Positions 24,400 through 32,433 of a stretch of 64,000 bases of DNA are shown in pieces (within the stretch, counting starts at the first letter, position 1; each line of letters opens with the position of its first letter). The notes under the pieces were generated by a model. That model searched no databases, was not told the DNA's origin, and worked only from the letters and a program-made list of their open reading frames with translations. The translations under genes and the position numbers were made by a program. This DNA is from Cellulomonas sp. RIT-PI-Y (GTDB lineage Bacteria > Actinomycetota > Actinomycetes > Actinomycetales > Cellulomonadaceae): NCBI RefSeq assembly GCF_025642745.1, contig NZ_JANZKP010000001.1, positions 1 through 64,000 of the forward strand. Direction: 5' to 3'.

Positions 24400-25440
24400 T
24401 CAGCTCGCCAGCGTGTCCTCGAGGACGTCCAGGACCCCGCGGGCCGCTGTCGGGCCGACGTTGAGGTAGAAGACGTCGTCGTCGACGGCGACGGCGTGCT
24501 CGTCCCCGACGGCCCGGAGGGTCGGCCACAGCGGCAGGTCGGTGAGCTCGGAGAGCTGACCGCCCTGCACCGCGTAGAACAGCCAGTCCGCGTCCGCCTG
24601 GTCGATCTGCTCCGCGGAGATGTCGACGGAGGTGTCGTCGGAGAAGGACTGGCTCTCCGGGCGTGCCAGGCCTGCGTCCTCGGCGACCGAGCCGGTGAAC
24701 GAGGCGATGCCGAACACCCGGGTGCGATCGCCGTTCTTGCGCAGGAACGAGACCGTGGGGTCGCCCTCGACCCGCTCGCCGAACGCGATCGTGTCGGCGT
24801 GGTACTCGTCGAGCCAGACCTGCGCTTGCTCGGCGCGCCCGAGCGCGTCGGCGAGAAGCAGGAAGTCCTGCTTCCAGTACAGGCCGGTCCCCTGCGTCGC
24901 GACCGTCGGCGCGACGGCCGCGAGGGTGGAGTACAGCGCCTCGGCGTCCTTGCCCGCGTTGTTCATGACGATGAGGTCCGGGGCGATGTTCGCGATCGTC
25001 TCGACGTCCGGTGCGAACCGGGAGCCGACGTCGACGACGGCGTCGAGCTCGTCCGCGAGGTCGGGGAACGCGTCGTACAAGTAGGCGGGAATCATCTCCG
25101 CGCCGTCGCCGGACGTCGAGCCGGTGGGCACGACGCCGAGCGTGAGCAGCGCATCCGCCTGGCCGGTGGAGATCACGACGATCTTCTGCGGCTCCGCATC
25201 GAGGGTCGTCTCGCCCTGGAAGTGCACGACGGTGCGCGGGAACACACCGTCGGCCTCGCCGCTGCCCTTGCCCTCGGGCATGGTGCGCGGGGTCGTGTAC
25301 CGGATGTCCTGGGTCGCGCCCGTGGCCGCGTCGGTGGCGGTCGGACTGTCCTCCGCGGTGGCGCCGGAACAGGCGGACAGCGCGAGAGTGGCGAGCACGA
25401 GGCCGAGGCCGCTCACGACCGGTCGGTTGGAGAATCGCAT
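24400..25440 (-). CDS. Iron-siderophore substrate-binding lipoprotein (FecB-like)
   Basis: 346-aa extracytoplasmic lipoprotein. The signal peptide ends in the lipobox LSAC at residue ~24, followed by a short Ser/Ala/Thr linker and a TroA-like binding fold (VFPRTVVHFQGETTLD, IVVISTGQADALLTLGVVPT, APDLIVMNNAGKD, GLYWKQDFLLLADALGRAEQ). It captures a ferric siderophore and delivers it to the FecCD-type permeases. Its ATG lies 7 bases after a TAGGCT -10 box on the minus strand, so the mRNA may be leaderless, and an iron box overlaps that promoter: expression should rise when iron is scarce. Confidence 0.93.
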   Translation of the reverse strand: MRFSNRPVVSGLGLVLATLALSACSGATAEDSPTATDAATGATQDIRYTTPRTMPEGKGSGEADGVFPRTVVHFQGETTLDAEPQKIVVISTGQADALLTLGVVPTGSTSGDGAEMIPAYLYDAFPDLADELDAVVDVGSRFAPDVETIANIAPDLIVMNNAGKDAEALYSTLAAVAPTVATQGTGLYWKQDFLLLADALGRAEQAQVWLDEYHADTIAFGERVEGDPTVSFLRKNGDRTRVFGIASFTGSVAEDAGLARPESQSFSDDTSVDISAEQIDQADADWLFYAVQGGQLSELTDLPLWPTLRAVGDEHAVAVDDDVFYLNVGPTAARGVLDVLEDTLAS

Positions 25441-25445
25441 GTAAC

Positions 25446-25464
25446 TGAGCCTAGGCTAACCTAA
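25446..25464. promoter_or_regulatory. DtxR/IdeR-type iron box in a symmetric divergent promoter
   Basis: TGAGCCTAGGCTAACCTAA matches the known 19-bp iron box TTAGGTTAGGCTAACCTAA at 16 positions. The two divergent start codons are only 24 bases apart. On each strand a TAGGCT -10 hexamer lies exactly 7 bases from the start codon (25452-25457 for plus, 25448-25453 for minus), so both transcripts may begin at their start codons and one bound repressor would cover both -10 boxes. Confidence 0.85.
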
Positions 25465-26502
25465 GTGAGCACTCAGGCAACCGTCTCGCCACCTGGACGA
25501 ATCCGCAGGTCGGCGGCACGAATGGCGCTCGTCGTCACTGTCGGGCTCGCAGTCGTCGCTGGCCTGGCCGTGCTCAGCTTGGCGATCGGGTCGCGCGACC
25601 TCGGCATCGCGGAGACGTGGCGAGGGCTCGTCCACCGCGACGGGACAGCGGCGTCGATCATCGTCCACGAGCTGCGGCTGCCCCGGACGGTCCTGGCCGT
25701 CGTCGTCGGTGCCGCCCTGGCGGTCGCCGGCGTGGTGATGCAGGCGCTCACCCGCAACCCGCTCGCCGAGCCCGGGATCCTCGGAGTCAACGCCGGGGCG
25801 TCGTTCGCGGTCGTCCTCGCGATCGCGCTGTTCGGCGTGACCGGCGTCTCGGGGTATCTCTGGTTCGCGTTCGCCGGTGCGGCGGGTGCCGCCGTGCTCG
25901 TCTACGCGATGGCGCAGCGTCGGGACGTGCACGCCGGCCCGACGCGACTGGTGCTGGCCGGCGTCGCGCTCGGGGCGAGCCTGAGCGCCGTCACCGGCGT
26001 CGTGACCATGTACCGCACGTCGGCGTTCAGCTCGTACCGGTACTGGGTGATCGGCTCGTTCGACGGACGCGACGCCGGGGTGCTGACCTGGGTCGCGCCC
26101 TTCCTGCTCGGCGGGCTGGTCCTGGCACTCGGGTCCGCGCACACCCTCAACGCCCTCAGCCTCGGCGACGAGCAGGCAGCGGCTCTGGGCGCCCGCGTCG
26201 CGCGGGCCCGCACCGCCGCCTTCGTCGCCATCACCCTGCTGTGCGGCGGCGCGACCGCAGCGGCCGGCCCGATCTCGTTCGTCGGTCTCGTCGTCCCGCA
26301 CGCCGTGCGGCTGCTCGTCGGGGTCGACCAGCGTCGGGTCCTCGCGTGCTCGCTGGTCGCCGGACCCGCGCTCGTCCTCGCCGCCGACATCGTCGGACGC
26401 GTCATCGACCGCCCCGGCGAGATCGAGGTCGGGGTGGTCACGGCATTCGTCGGGGCGCCACTGCTCCTCGCGCTCGTCGTCCGGGGCAGGAACGTCCGGT
26501 GA
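25465..26502 (+). CDS. Siderophore ABC transporter permease (FecCD family)
   Basis: 345-aa permease with about nine to ten membrane helices. Family motifs are present: LRLPRTVLAVVVGAALAVAG, VMQALTRNPLAEPGILGVNAG, GVALGASLSAVTG, LGDEQAAALGARV and GPISFVGLVVPHAVR. The GTG at 25465 directly follows the iron box and lies 7 bases from a TAGGCT -10, so a leaderless start is possible; the ATG at 25522 (MALVVTVGLAV) is the alternative and would remove 19 polar residues. It is coupled to the second permease by GTGA. Confidence 0.92.
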   Translation: MSTQATVSPPGRIRRSAARMALVVTVGLAVVAGLAVLSLAIGSRDLGIAETWRGLVHRDGTAASIIVHELRLPRTVLAVVVGAALAVAGVVMQALTRNPLAEPGILGVNAGASFAVVLAIALFGVTGVSGYLWFAFAGAAGAAVLVYAMAQRRDVHAGPTRLVLAGVALGASLSAVTGVVTMYRTSAFSSYRYWVIGSFDGRDAGVLTWVAPFLLGGLVLALGSAHTLNALSLGDEQAAALGARVARARTAAFVAITLLCGGATAAAGPISFVGLVVPHAVRLLVGVDQRRVLACSLVAGPALVLAADIVGRVIDRPGEIEVGVVTAFVGAPLLLALVVRGRNVR

Positions 26503-27560
26503 GCGCCCGCGAGGCGCGGGGGGCCGGACCGTGGCGACGCACGGCCGCCGTCCCCCTTCCCGGCGGCCGCCTCCTGGCCCTGCACCGCAGAACCGTCCTC
26601 GCGACCGCCGTCCTGCTCGCGGTCACGCTCGCCGTCGCCGTCCTCACCGTCACCACCGGGACCTACGATCTCGACCTGGCCGGTGTCCTGCGTACGCTCA
26701 CCGGCGGCGGTTCCGGGACGGACCGGTTCATCGTCCTGCACCAGCGCGTGCCACGGGTCGTCGCCGCGGCGGCGGTCGGCACTGCGCTCGGCCTGTCCGG
26801 CGCGGTGTTCCAGAGCATGTCGCGCAACCCGCTCGGCAGTCCCGACATCGTCGGATTCACCACCGGCGCCTCGACCGGCGGACTGGTCGTGATTCTGCTG
26901 ACGGCGAGTCCGACGACGTTCTCCATCGCCGGCGCGACCGTCGTCGGCGGCCTGGCGACCGCCGCGGCCGTCGTCCTGCTCACGGTCCGGCGTGGAGTCG
27001 GAGGGGAGCGGCTGATCCTCGCCGGCATCGCCGTGGGTGCGATGCTCAGCTCGCTCAACGACTACCTCATCGCGCGCGCGACCATCGAGTCGGCGGAAGC
27101 GGCGAAGGCGTGGCAGTTCGGTTCGCTGAACGCCATCACCTGGTCCCCGGTCGTTCCGCTGGTGGCCGCGGTGGCCGTCCTCGCGCCCGCCACGCTCACG
27201 ATCGGGCGACAGCTCCACACGCTCGAGCTCGGCGACGAGACCGCCGTCGCGCTCGGCACCCCGGTACGGCGGGTCCGTGTCACCGCACTGACCCTCGGCG
27301 TCGCCCTCGCGGCCGTGGCGGTCGCCGCCGCCGGGCCGATCGGGTTCCTCGCCCTCGCCGCTCCACAGCTCGCCCGTCGCGTCGCCGGACGCCCGGGGAT
27401 CGCCCTCGGCCCGTCCGCCGCGATGGGCGCGTTCCTGCTCGTCGCCGCGGACCTCGGCGCGCAGCGGTTGCTCAGCCCGTTCCAGATCCCGGTCGGGCTC
27501 GTCAGCGCGGCGCTGGGCGGGGTGTACCTCCTGTGGTTGCTCGGCTTCTCCCGGGAATGA
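26499..27560 (+). CDS. Siderophore ABC transporter permease (FecCD family), second subunit
   Basis: 353-aa permease partner. Motifs: LHQRVPRVVAAAAVGTALGL, SGAVFQSMSRNPLGSPDIVG, LILAGIAVGAMLSSLNDYLI, LELGDETAVALGTPV and GPIGFLALAAPQLARR. The GTG at 26499 overlaps the previous stop. Together with the first permease and the FecE-like ATPase it forms the import channel for the siderophore bound by the lipoprotein. Codons favour CTC and GTC over CTG and GTG, in contrast to the polysaccharide genes. Nothing recognisable follows before the tRNA. Confidence 0.92.
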   Translation: MSAREARGAGPWRRTAAVPLPGGRLLALHRRTVLATAVLLAVTLAVAVLTVTTGTYDLDLAGVLRTLTGGGSGTDRFIVLHQRVPRVVAAAAVGTALGLSGAVFQSMSRNPLGSPDIVGFTTGASTGGLVVILLTASPTTFSIAGATVVGGLATAAAVVLLTVRRGVGGERLILAGIAVGAMLSSLNDYLIARATIESAEAAKAWQFGSLNAITWSPVVPLVAAVAVLAPATLTIGRQLHTLELGDETAVALGTPVRRVRVTALTLGVALAAVAVAAAGPIGFLALAAPQLARRVAGRPGIALGPSAAMGAFLLVAADLGAQRLLSPFQIPVGLVSAALGGVYLLWLLGFSRE

Positions 27561-27796
27561 CGCAGGTGAGAACGGCACCGGACGGCACGGCCCCGAGTGG
27601 CTCGGACTGTGTGCCGGCTGCGGTCGACGGGTCCGGCACCCGAGCGGCGGTGAGGTCGGTGTACGCCGCGAGGCCGGCATCGGGACCACGGAGGCGGTCC
27701 ACGCGATCGCGTGGAGCCACGGTGCTGGTCGTGCCGCGACGTACGCCGCCCAGGACGCGGTCACCGCACCCACACCCGAGCGGGCGTGGACCCAGG
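27561..27796. other. Unassigned stretch between iron permease and tRNA-Gln
   Basis: No supportable gene. The plus-strand frame through 27571 is open and reads EWLGLCAGCGRRVRHPSG, then GIGTTEAVHAIAWSHGAG, with a CxxC pair and protein-like composition but no start codon or known family. An ATG at 27557 overlapping the permease stop opens a different frame whose product is low-complexity Arg/Pro-rich and is not believed. The stretch may hold a gene remnant at the edge of the iron cassette. Confidence 0.3.
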
Positions 27797-27868
27797 CTCC
27801 GCCCCCAGGATTCGAACCCGGACCTCAAGGCACCAAAGGCCTGTGTGCTGCCATTACACCAGGGCGGA
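27797..27868 (-). tRNA. tRNA-Gln (anticodon TTG)
   Basis: 72-nt cloverleaf on the minus strand. Acceptor stem TCCGCCC / GGGCGGA, D arm GTGT-AATGGCA-GCAC, anticodon arm CAGGC-CTTTGGT-GCCTT with TTG at positions 34-36, variable loop GAGGT, T arm CCGGG-TTCGAAT-CCTGG, discriminator G. The anticodon stem has a C-T mismatch at its outer pair 27-43. CCA is not encoded. The 3' end faces the iron uptake cassette. Confidence 0.9.
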
Positions 27869-27946
27869 CCGCACAGCCGACCCGTGTCGATGTGCGCCCC
27901 CAGTCTGCCAGGCCCGCGGCCTTGCCACGCCTGACAAGATGTCGTG

Positions 27947-28612
27947 ATGGCCACAGAGACCCGCCGGGGCACCCGAGCGACCAAGGCGCGGATGACCGCC
28001 GCCGAGCGTCGCCAGCAGCTGCTCGACGTCAGTCGCAAGCTGTTCGCCGAGAAGGGCTTCGAGGGGACCTCGGTGGAGGAGATCGCTGCACGGGCGGAGG
28101 TGTCCAAGCCGGTCGTCTACGAGCACTTCGGCGGCAAGGAGGGCATCTACGCGGTGGTGGTCGACCGCGAGATCCAGGCGTTGACCGACGCGCTGAACGG
28201 CGCACTGGAGAAGGGCCACCACCCCAAGGTGCTGGTCGAACGGTCCGCCCTGGCGCTGCTGGGCTACATCGAGGACAACGAGGACGGCTTCCGGATCCTG
28301 GTGCGCGACTCGCCGGTCGCGCAGGCCACCGGGACGTTCTCCAGCCTGATCGGCGACGTGGCGACCCAGGTCGAGCACCTGCTGGCGGACCAGTTCACCA
28401 AGCAGCACCTGGACCCGCGGACCGCGCCGATCTACGCGCAGATGCTGGTCGGCATGGTGGCGTTGACCGGCCAGCACTGGCTGGACTCGCGGTCGCTGAA
28501 GAAGGCGGACGTGGCGGCGAACCTGGTCAACCTGGCCTGGAACGGACTGGCGGGCCTGGAGCGCCGGCCGCGACTGTCGGAGCAGCACTCCGCCCCCCAG
28601 GACCAGGGCTGA
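27947..28612 (+). CDS. TetR/AcrR-family transcriptional regulator
   Basis: 221-aa repressor. The N-terminal helix-turn-helix domain is RRQQLLDVSRKLFAEKGFEG, TSVEEIAARAEVSKPVVYEHFGGKEGIYAVV; the C-terminal ligand domain is helical (VLVERSALALLGYIEDNEDG, LVGMVALTGQHWLDSR). The ATG at 27947 is preferred over the adjacent GTG at 27944. It is divergent from tRNA-Gln and followed closely by a MarR gene. Similar regulators next to housekeeping loci in actinobacteria are often of unknown target; nothing here identifies the ligand. Confidence 0.9.
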   Translation: MATETRRGTRATKARMTAAERRQQLLDVSRKLFAEKGFEGTSVEEIAARAEVSKPVVYEHFGGKEGIYAVVVDREIQALTDALNGALEKGHHPKVLVERSALALLGYIEDNEDGFRILVRDSPVAQATGTFSSLIGDVATQVEHLLADQFTKQHLDPRTAPIYAQMLVGMVALTGQHWLDSRSLKKADVAANLVNLAWNGLAGLERRPRLSEQHSAPQDQG

Positions 28613-28626
28613 AGTAGCCTCCCCAC

Positions 28627-29130
28627 ATGCCCGAGGAGCTGCCGGTGGACGAGGTCGACCGGATCGTCGACGCCTGGGCACGGGAGCGCCCGGACCTGGA
28701 CGTCACCCCGCTGACCGTGCTGTCGCGGGTGACCCGGCTGTCCCGGCACCTGGATCTGGCACGGCGGCGCGCGTTCGCCCTGCACCGGTTGGAGCCGTGG
28801 GAGTTCGACGTGCTGTCCGCGCTGCGTCGCGCCGGGGCGCCCTACCGGCTGTCGCCCGGTGCGCTGCTGACCCAGACCCTGGTGACCAGCGGGACGATGA
28901 CCAACCGGATCGACCGGCTGGCCGCACGCTCGCTGGTCGAGCGCCAGCCGTCCCCGGAGGACCGCCGCGGGGTGCTGGTCAGCCTCACCGAGGACGGACT
29001 GTCCCGGGTCGACGCGGCGATGACGAGCCTGCTGGACATCGAGCGGGACCTGCTGGCCGACCTGCCGGAGGACGAGCGCGAGCGGCTGGCCGATCTGCTC
29101 CGCACCCTCGTGCTCCCCTTCGACTCCTGA
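28627..29130 (+). CDS. MarR-family transcriptional regulator
   Basis: 167-aa winged-helix regulator. The DNA-binding core is LEPWEFDVLSALRRAGAPYRLSP, LLTQTLVTSGTMTNRIDRLAARSLVERQPSPEDRRGVLVSLTEDG, the MarR signature with the DRR wing. The ATG follows TAGCCT by 6 bases (28615-28620), a leaderless pattern, so it may have its own promoter despite lying 14 bases after the TetR gene. A bidirectional hairpin separates it from the convergent ABC exporter. Ligand unknown. Confidence 0.9.
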   Translation: MPEELPVDEVDRIVDAWARERPDLDVTPLTVLSRVTRLSRHLDLARRRAFALHRLEPWEFDVLSALRRAGAPYRLSPGALLTQTLVTSGTMTNRIDRLAARSLVERQPSPEDRRGVLVSLTEDGLSRVDAAMTSLLDIERDLLADLPEDERERLADLLRTLVLPFDS

Positions 29131-29143
29131 CCGTACCCATGCC

Positions 29144-29183
29144 GACGGCCGGCCGCCCCACCCTCCTGGGACGACCGGCCGTC
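29144..29183. terminator. Bidirectional terminator hairpin
   Basis: Perfect 9-bp inverted repeat GACGGCCGG ... CCGGCCGTC with a 22-base loop, between the convergent MarR and ABC permease genes. It can serve both transcripts. Confidence 0.7.
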
Positions 29184-29191
29184 TTCCGCGT

Positions 29192-30313
29192 TCAGCCCCT
29201 CAGCGCCTCACGCAGCTTCACCCGGCGACCGGTGCGCAGCACCGACCGCTCGTAGATCCGGGCGCCGATCGCGGTGACGCCCCAGGCCGACAGGGCCAGG
29301 ATCACCAGCGAGAGCAGCGGCTCCCACCAGGCGGCGGTGCCGAGGAACAGCCGGACCGGCATGCCGACCGGGGCGCTGAACGGCACGTAGCTCATCACCG
29401 CGAGCACCGTCTCGTTGGAGTTGAAGAAGATCACCAGGAAGTACGGGATCATCACCAGGTACATCACCGGGGTGAGGACCGCACCGGTGTCCTCGGTGCG
29501 GGAGACCAGCGACGCCGCGGCGGCGAACATCGCGGCCAGCAGCACGAATCCGACCACGAAGAACAGCACGAACCAGGCCACCGGTGCGCCGATCAGACCG
29601 AGGGTGTCGTCCTGGCCGGTCACCACCAGGCCGATCACGGCGACGGCGGCGATCGCGGCGGTCTGCCCGAAGGCCAGGATGCTGTTGCCGATCACCTTCC
29701 CGGCCAGCAGCGCCCGCGGCGGCACCGCGGACAGCAGGATCTCCACGATCCGGGACTGCTTCTCCTGCACGGTGTTCTGCGCGATGGTGCTGCCGAAGGT
29801 CAGCGAGGCGAACATGAACACCAGACCGAAGCCGAGCGCCACCACGTAGCGCAGCCCCTCACTGGTGGTGGGCTCGTCGAGCAGTTCGACCGGCGGGGCG
29901 ACCGCGAGCGCCGACACGACCGTGTCCGGGGCGGACTCCTTGGCGACCACCACGACGCCGAGCGGGTTGTCGTCGCCGTCCGGGTCGGGCAGCAGCGCCG
30001 CGGACACCTCCTCGTCCTCGACCAGCTGCCGGGCGGCGGCGTCGTCGGCCGCGTCGACCGGATCGATGCCGTCCAACCCGGCGACCAGCTCGGCGGTCGC
30101 CGGGACGACGGCCACCTTCGGATCCGAGCCGAACCGGTCACCGAAGACGCTGGACACCACGATCGCCGCCAGGATCAGGACCAGCATGACCACGGTCGAG
30201 ATGATGAACGCCTTGCTGCGGACCTGGGTGGTGACCTCGCGCTCGGCCACCAGCAGGGTGTGCTGCAGCATCGACGGGTTCGCCGGGCGCTGCTTCGGGG
30301 TGGGGGTGCTCAT
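29192..30313 (-). CDS. ABC-2 type transporter permease (NatB-like)
   Basis: 373 aa. One N-terminal helix (FIISTVVMLVLILAAIVVSS) is followed by a ~110-residue extracytoplasmic domain and then five to six helices, the layout of NatB/CcmB-type ABC-2 exporters. FGSTIAQNTVQEKQSRIVEI and LLAGKVIGNSILAFGQ are characteristic. The ATG overlaps the ATPase stop. Family members export Na+ or drugs and antimicrobial compounds; the substrate is not evident. It lies downstream of its ATPase and converges on a MarR gene. Confidence 0.9.
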   Translation of the reverse strand: MSTPTPKQRPANPSMLQHTLLVAEREVTTQVRSKAFIISTVVMLVLILAAIVVSSVFGDRFGSDPKVAVVPATAELVAGLDGIDPVDAADDAAARQLVEDEEVSAALLPDPDGDDNPLGVVVVAKESAPDTVVSALAVAPPVELLDEPTTSEGLRYVVALGFGLVFMFASLTFGSTIAQNTVQEKQSRIVEILLSAVPPRALLAGKVIGNSILAFGQTAAIAAVAVIGLVVTGQDDTLGLIGAPVAWFVLFFVVGFVLLAAMFAAAASLVSRTEDTGAVLTPVMYLVMIPYFLVIFFNSNETVLAVMSYVPFSAPVGMPVRLFLGTAAWWEPLLSLVILALSAWGVTAIGARIYERSVLRTGRRVKLREALRG

Positions 30314-31224
30314 CGGGCGGCCTCCTCGTCGTGACGCACCTCGTCGGTGACGATGTCGCGGAAGATCTCGGCCAGGCGCGGACGCACCGGGCTGAAGGAC
30401 TGGACCGGCGCGGCGTCCAACGCGGTCCGCAGGACCTGCTGGGCGGTGGCCTCGTCGGCGTCGAACATCGCGTACCCGCCGTCGAACTCCTGGACCCGCA
30501 CCCCGGAGTGGGTGCGCAGCCAGCCCATGTCACCGCCGGAGGTGATCTCGTACCGGGGCTCGGCGTACCGCTCGCGCAGCTCCTCGCGGCCGCCGGCCGC
30601 CCGGATCTGACCGCCGGCGATCACCACGACGTCGTCGCACAGCCGCTCGACCACGTCGAGCTGGTGCGAGCTGAACAGCACCGGGACGCCCTGGGCGGCG
30701 TACTCGCTGAGCACGCCGAGCACCACGTCGACCGCCATCGGGTCCAGCCCGGAGAACGGCTCGTCCAGGATCAGCACCTCGGGGTCGTGCACCAGCGCGG
30801 CGGCGATCTGCGCGCGCTGCTGGTTGCCGAGCGAGAGATCGTCGACCGGGTCGTTCAGCCGCTCCCCGAGCCCGAGCCGGGTCAGCAGGTCGGTGGCCTT
30901 GCCGACCGCGGTGCGCTTGTCGTAGCCGTGCAACCGGGCCAGGTAGCTGATCTGCTCGACGATCTTCATCTTCGGGTACAGCCCGCGCTCCTCCGGCATG
31001 TAGCCGAAGCCGCGGCGCTGCTCGTCGCCCAGGGGCCGCCCGTCCAGGGTGATCGTCCCCGAGTCCGCGGCGAGCACTCCGAGGACGATCCGCATGGTGG
31101 TGGTCTTGCCGGCGCCGTTGCCGCCGACGAATCCGGTGAGCTTGCCGCGCTGCACGGTGAAGCCCACGTCGTCGAGGACCAGACGGTCACCGAAGGACCG
31201 GTGGATGCCGCTCAGCTGGAGCAC
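30310..31224 (-). CDS. ABC transporter ATPase (NatA-like)
   Basis: 304-aa ATPase of an ABC-2 exporter. Walker A GGNGAGKTTTMR, Q-loop region YMPEERGLYPKMKI, signature LSLGNQQRAQIAAALVHDPE, Walker B VLILDEPFSGLDPMAVD and switch VLFSSHQLDVVERLCD are present; the DUF4162-type C-terminal region follows. The signature reads LSLGNQQ instead of LSGGQ, which is normal for the NatA branch. It is first in a two-gene operon with the permease; the upstream 240 bases hold the divergent HigA-like gene. Confidence 0.93.
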   Translation of the reverse strand: MLQLSGIHRSFGDRLVLDDVGFTVQRGKLTGFVGGNGAGKTTTMRIVLGVLAADSGTITLDGRPLGDEQRRGFGYMPEERGLYPKMKIVEQISYLARLHGYDKRTAVGKATDLLTRLGLGERLNDPVDDLSLGNQQRAQIAAALVHDPEVLILDEPFSGLDPMAVDVVLGVLSEYAAQGVPVLFSSHQLDVVERLCDDVVVIAGGQIRAAGGREELRERYAEPRYEITSGGDMGWLRTHSGVRVQEFDGGYAMFDADEATAQQVLRTALDAAPVQSFSPVRPRLAEIFRDIVTDEVRHDEEAAR

Positions 31225-31465
31225 GCTGAACTCCTGTCGTCGTGGATGAGTGGTGATGAGACGACGGTAGGGGGCCGGGGAGGGGCTGCGCCTCAGGCTG
31301 AGGAGTGAACCCGGTGGTCACCCTCGCGGTGGAGCTCCGTCCCGAGGGGGAGGTGGTCCGAGCACTCAACTCCGACCCGGACCGCACTCCATCGCGGCCA
31401 CGAGCACCACCCCGCTGCGACGACGAGCCCACAGTGGAGGCCGGACGACGACGGAAAGGACAGAG

Positions 31466-31768
31466 ATGAACGCCGCCCCGCACCCCGGCGCGGTCCTGCG
31501 CGCGCAGTTCCTGGATCCCCTGGGCATCAGCGCCTACCGTCTGGCGCGTGCGACCGGGCTCTCCCCCACCCACGTCGGACAGATCCTGCGCGGCCGACGC
31601 GGGGTGAGCACCCGCGCGGCCCTGCGGCTGTCGAAGGCGCTCGGGCTCCCGGACCGGTTCTGGCTGGACGTCCAGGTCGGCTACGACATCGACCGCGAGC
31701 GCGGGTCGCCGTCCTCCGGTCTGGAACAGGTGGAGGTGCTGGTCGGCCGACCGGCCCCGGCGTCCTAG
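31466..31768 (+). CDS. Orphan HigA-like XRE-family antitoxin
   Basis: 100-aa helix-turn-helix protein of the HigA/VapI addiction-module family: PHPGAVLRAQFLDPLGISAY, LARATGLSPTHVGQILRGRRGVSTRAALRLSKALG, LPDRFWLDVQVGYD. The ATG follows GGAAAGGACAG. HigA is normally preceded by a HigB RNase toxin gene, but the 240 bases upstream contain no HigB-like frame, so it is an orphan that may act only as a regulator. The stop codon TAG sits in CTAG, which also supplies the stop of the convergent response regulator. Confidence 0.85.
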   Translation: MNAAPHPGAVLRAQFLDPLGISAYRLARATGLSPTHVGQILRGRRGVSTRAALRLSKALGLPDRFWLDVQVGYDIDRERGSPSSGLEQVEVLVGRPAPAS

Positions 31769-32433
31769 CTGCCCAGCCCGTTCCGGTACGCGAACACCAC
31801 CGCCTGCACCCGGTCCCGCAGGCCGAGTTTGGTCAGCAGGTTCGACACGTGGGTCTTGACGGTCGCCCGTCCGAGGACCAGCTCGGCGGCGATCTCGTCG
31901 TTGCTCAGGCCACGGGCGACCAGGCGCAGCACCTCGGTCTCGCGGTCGGTCAGCTGATCGACCACCACCGGGCACGGCTCCGGACCGGGCTCGTCGGCGG
32001 ACGGGCCGCCCATCGCGCGGGCGATCACCGAGCGGGTGACCTCCGGGGAGAGCAGCGCGTCCCCGGCGGCGACCGCCCGGACGGCGTCGGCGAGCTGTTC
32101 CGGGCGCGAGTTCTTCAACAGGAACCCGGCGGCCCCGGCGGTCAGCGCCTCGACCAGGTAGTCCTCGCGGTTGAAGGTGGTCAGCACCAGGATCGCGCTG
32201 TGCAGCGCCGGATCGGACCGGATCTGCCGGGTCGCCTCGATGCCGTCCAGCTCGGGCATCTGCACGTCCATGCAGATCACGTCCGGCCGGAGCTCCCGGG
32301 CCAGGTCGACCGCCTCGCGACCGGTGGAGGCCTGACCGACCACGGTCAGGTCCGGCGACGCGTCCAGGATGGTGGCCAGCGCCGCACGCAGCAGCGCCTG
32401 GTCGTCCGCCAGCAGGACTCGGATCTCGCTCAT
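31765..32433 (-). CDS. NarL/LuxR-family response regulator
   Basis: 222 aa. The receiver domain starts IRVLLADDQALLRAAL, phosphoacceptor Asp lies in DVICMDVQMPELDG (near residue 54), Thr/Lys switch residues in VLTTFNREDY and FLLKNSRPE. The output domain is a LuxR HTH, LTDRETEVLRLVARGLSNDE, VKTHVSNLLTKLGLRDR. It is coupled by a 4-base overlap to the histidine kinase upstream. The neighbouring MacB-like exporter is the likely, but unproven, target. Confidence 0.93.
   Translation of the reverse strand: MSEIRVLLADDQALLRAALATILDASPDLTVVGQASTGREAVDLARELRPDVICMDVQMPELDGIEATRQIRSDPALHSAILVLTTFNREDYLVEALTAGAAGFLLKNSRPEQLADAVRAVAAGDALLSPEVTRSVIARAMGGPSADEPGPEPCPVVVDQLTDRETEVLRLVARGLSNDEIAAELVLGRATVKTHVSNLLTKLGLRDRVQAVVFAYRNGLGS

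Noticed and set aside
27557-27931. ATG overlapping the second permease stop, opening a ~125-codon frame across the tRNA
   Set aside because: The frame runs through a clear tRNA-Gln in antisense and codes an Arg/Pro/Ser-rich low-complexity product.
31225-31465. HigB toxin gene upstream of the HigA-like antitoxin
   Set aside because: No frame with HigB/RelE motifs in either direction; the region holds only leader sequence for the two divergent genes.
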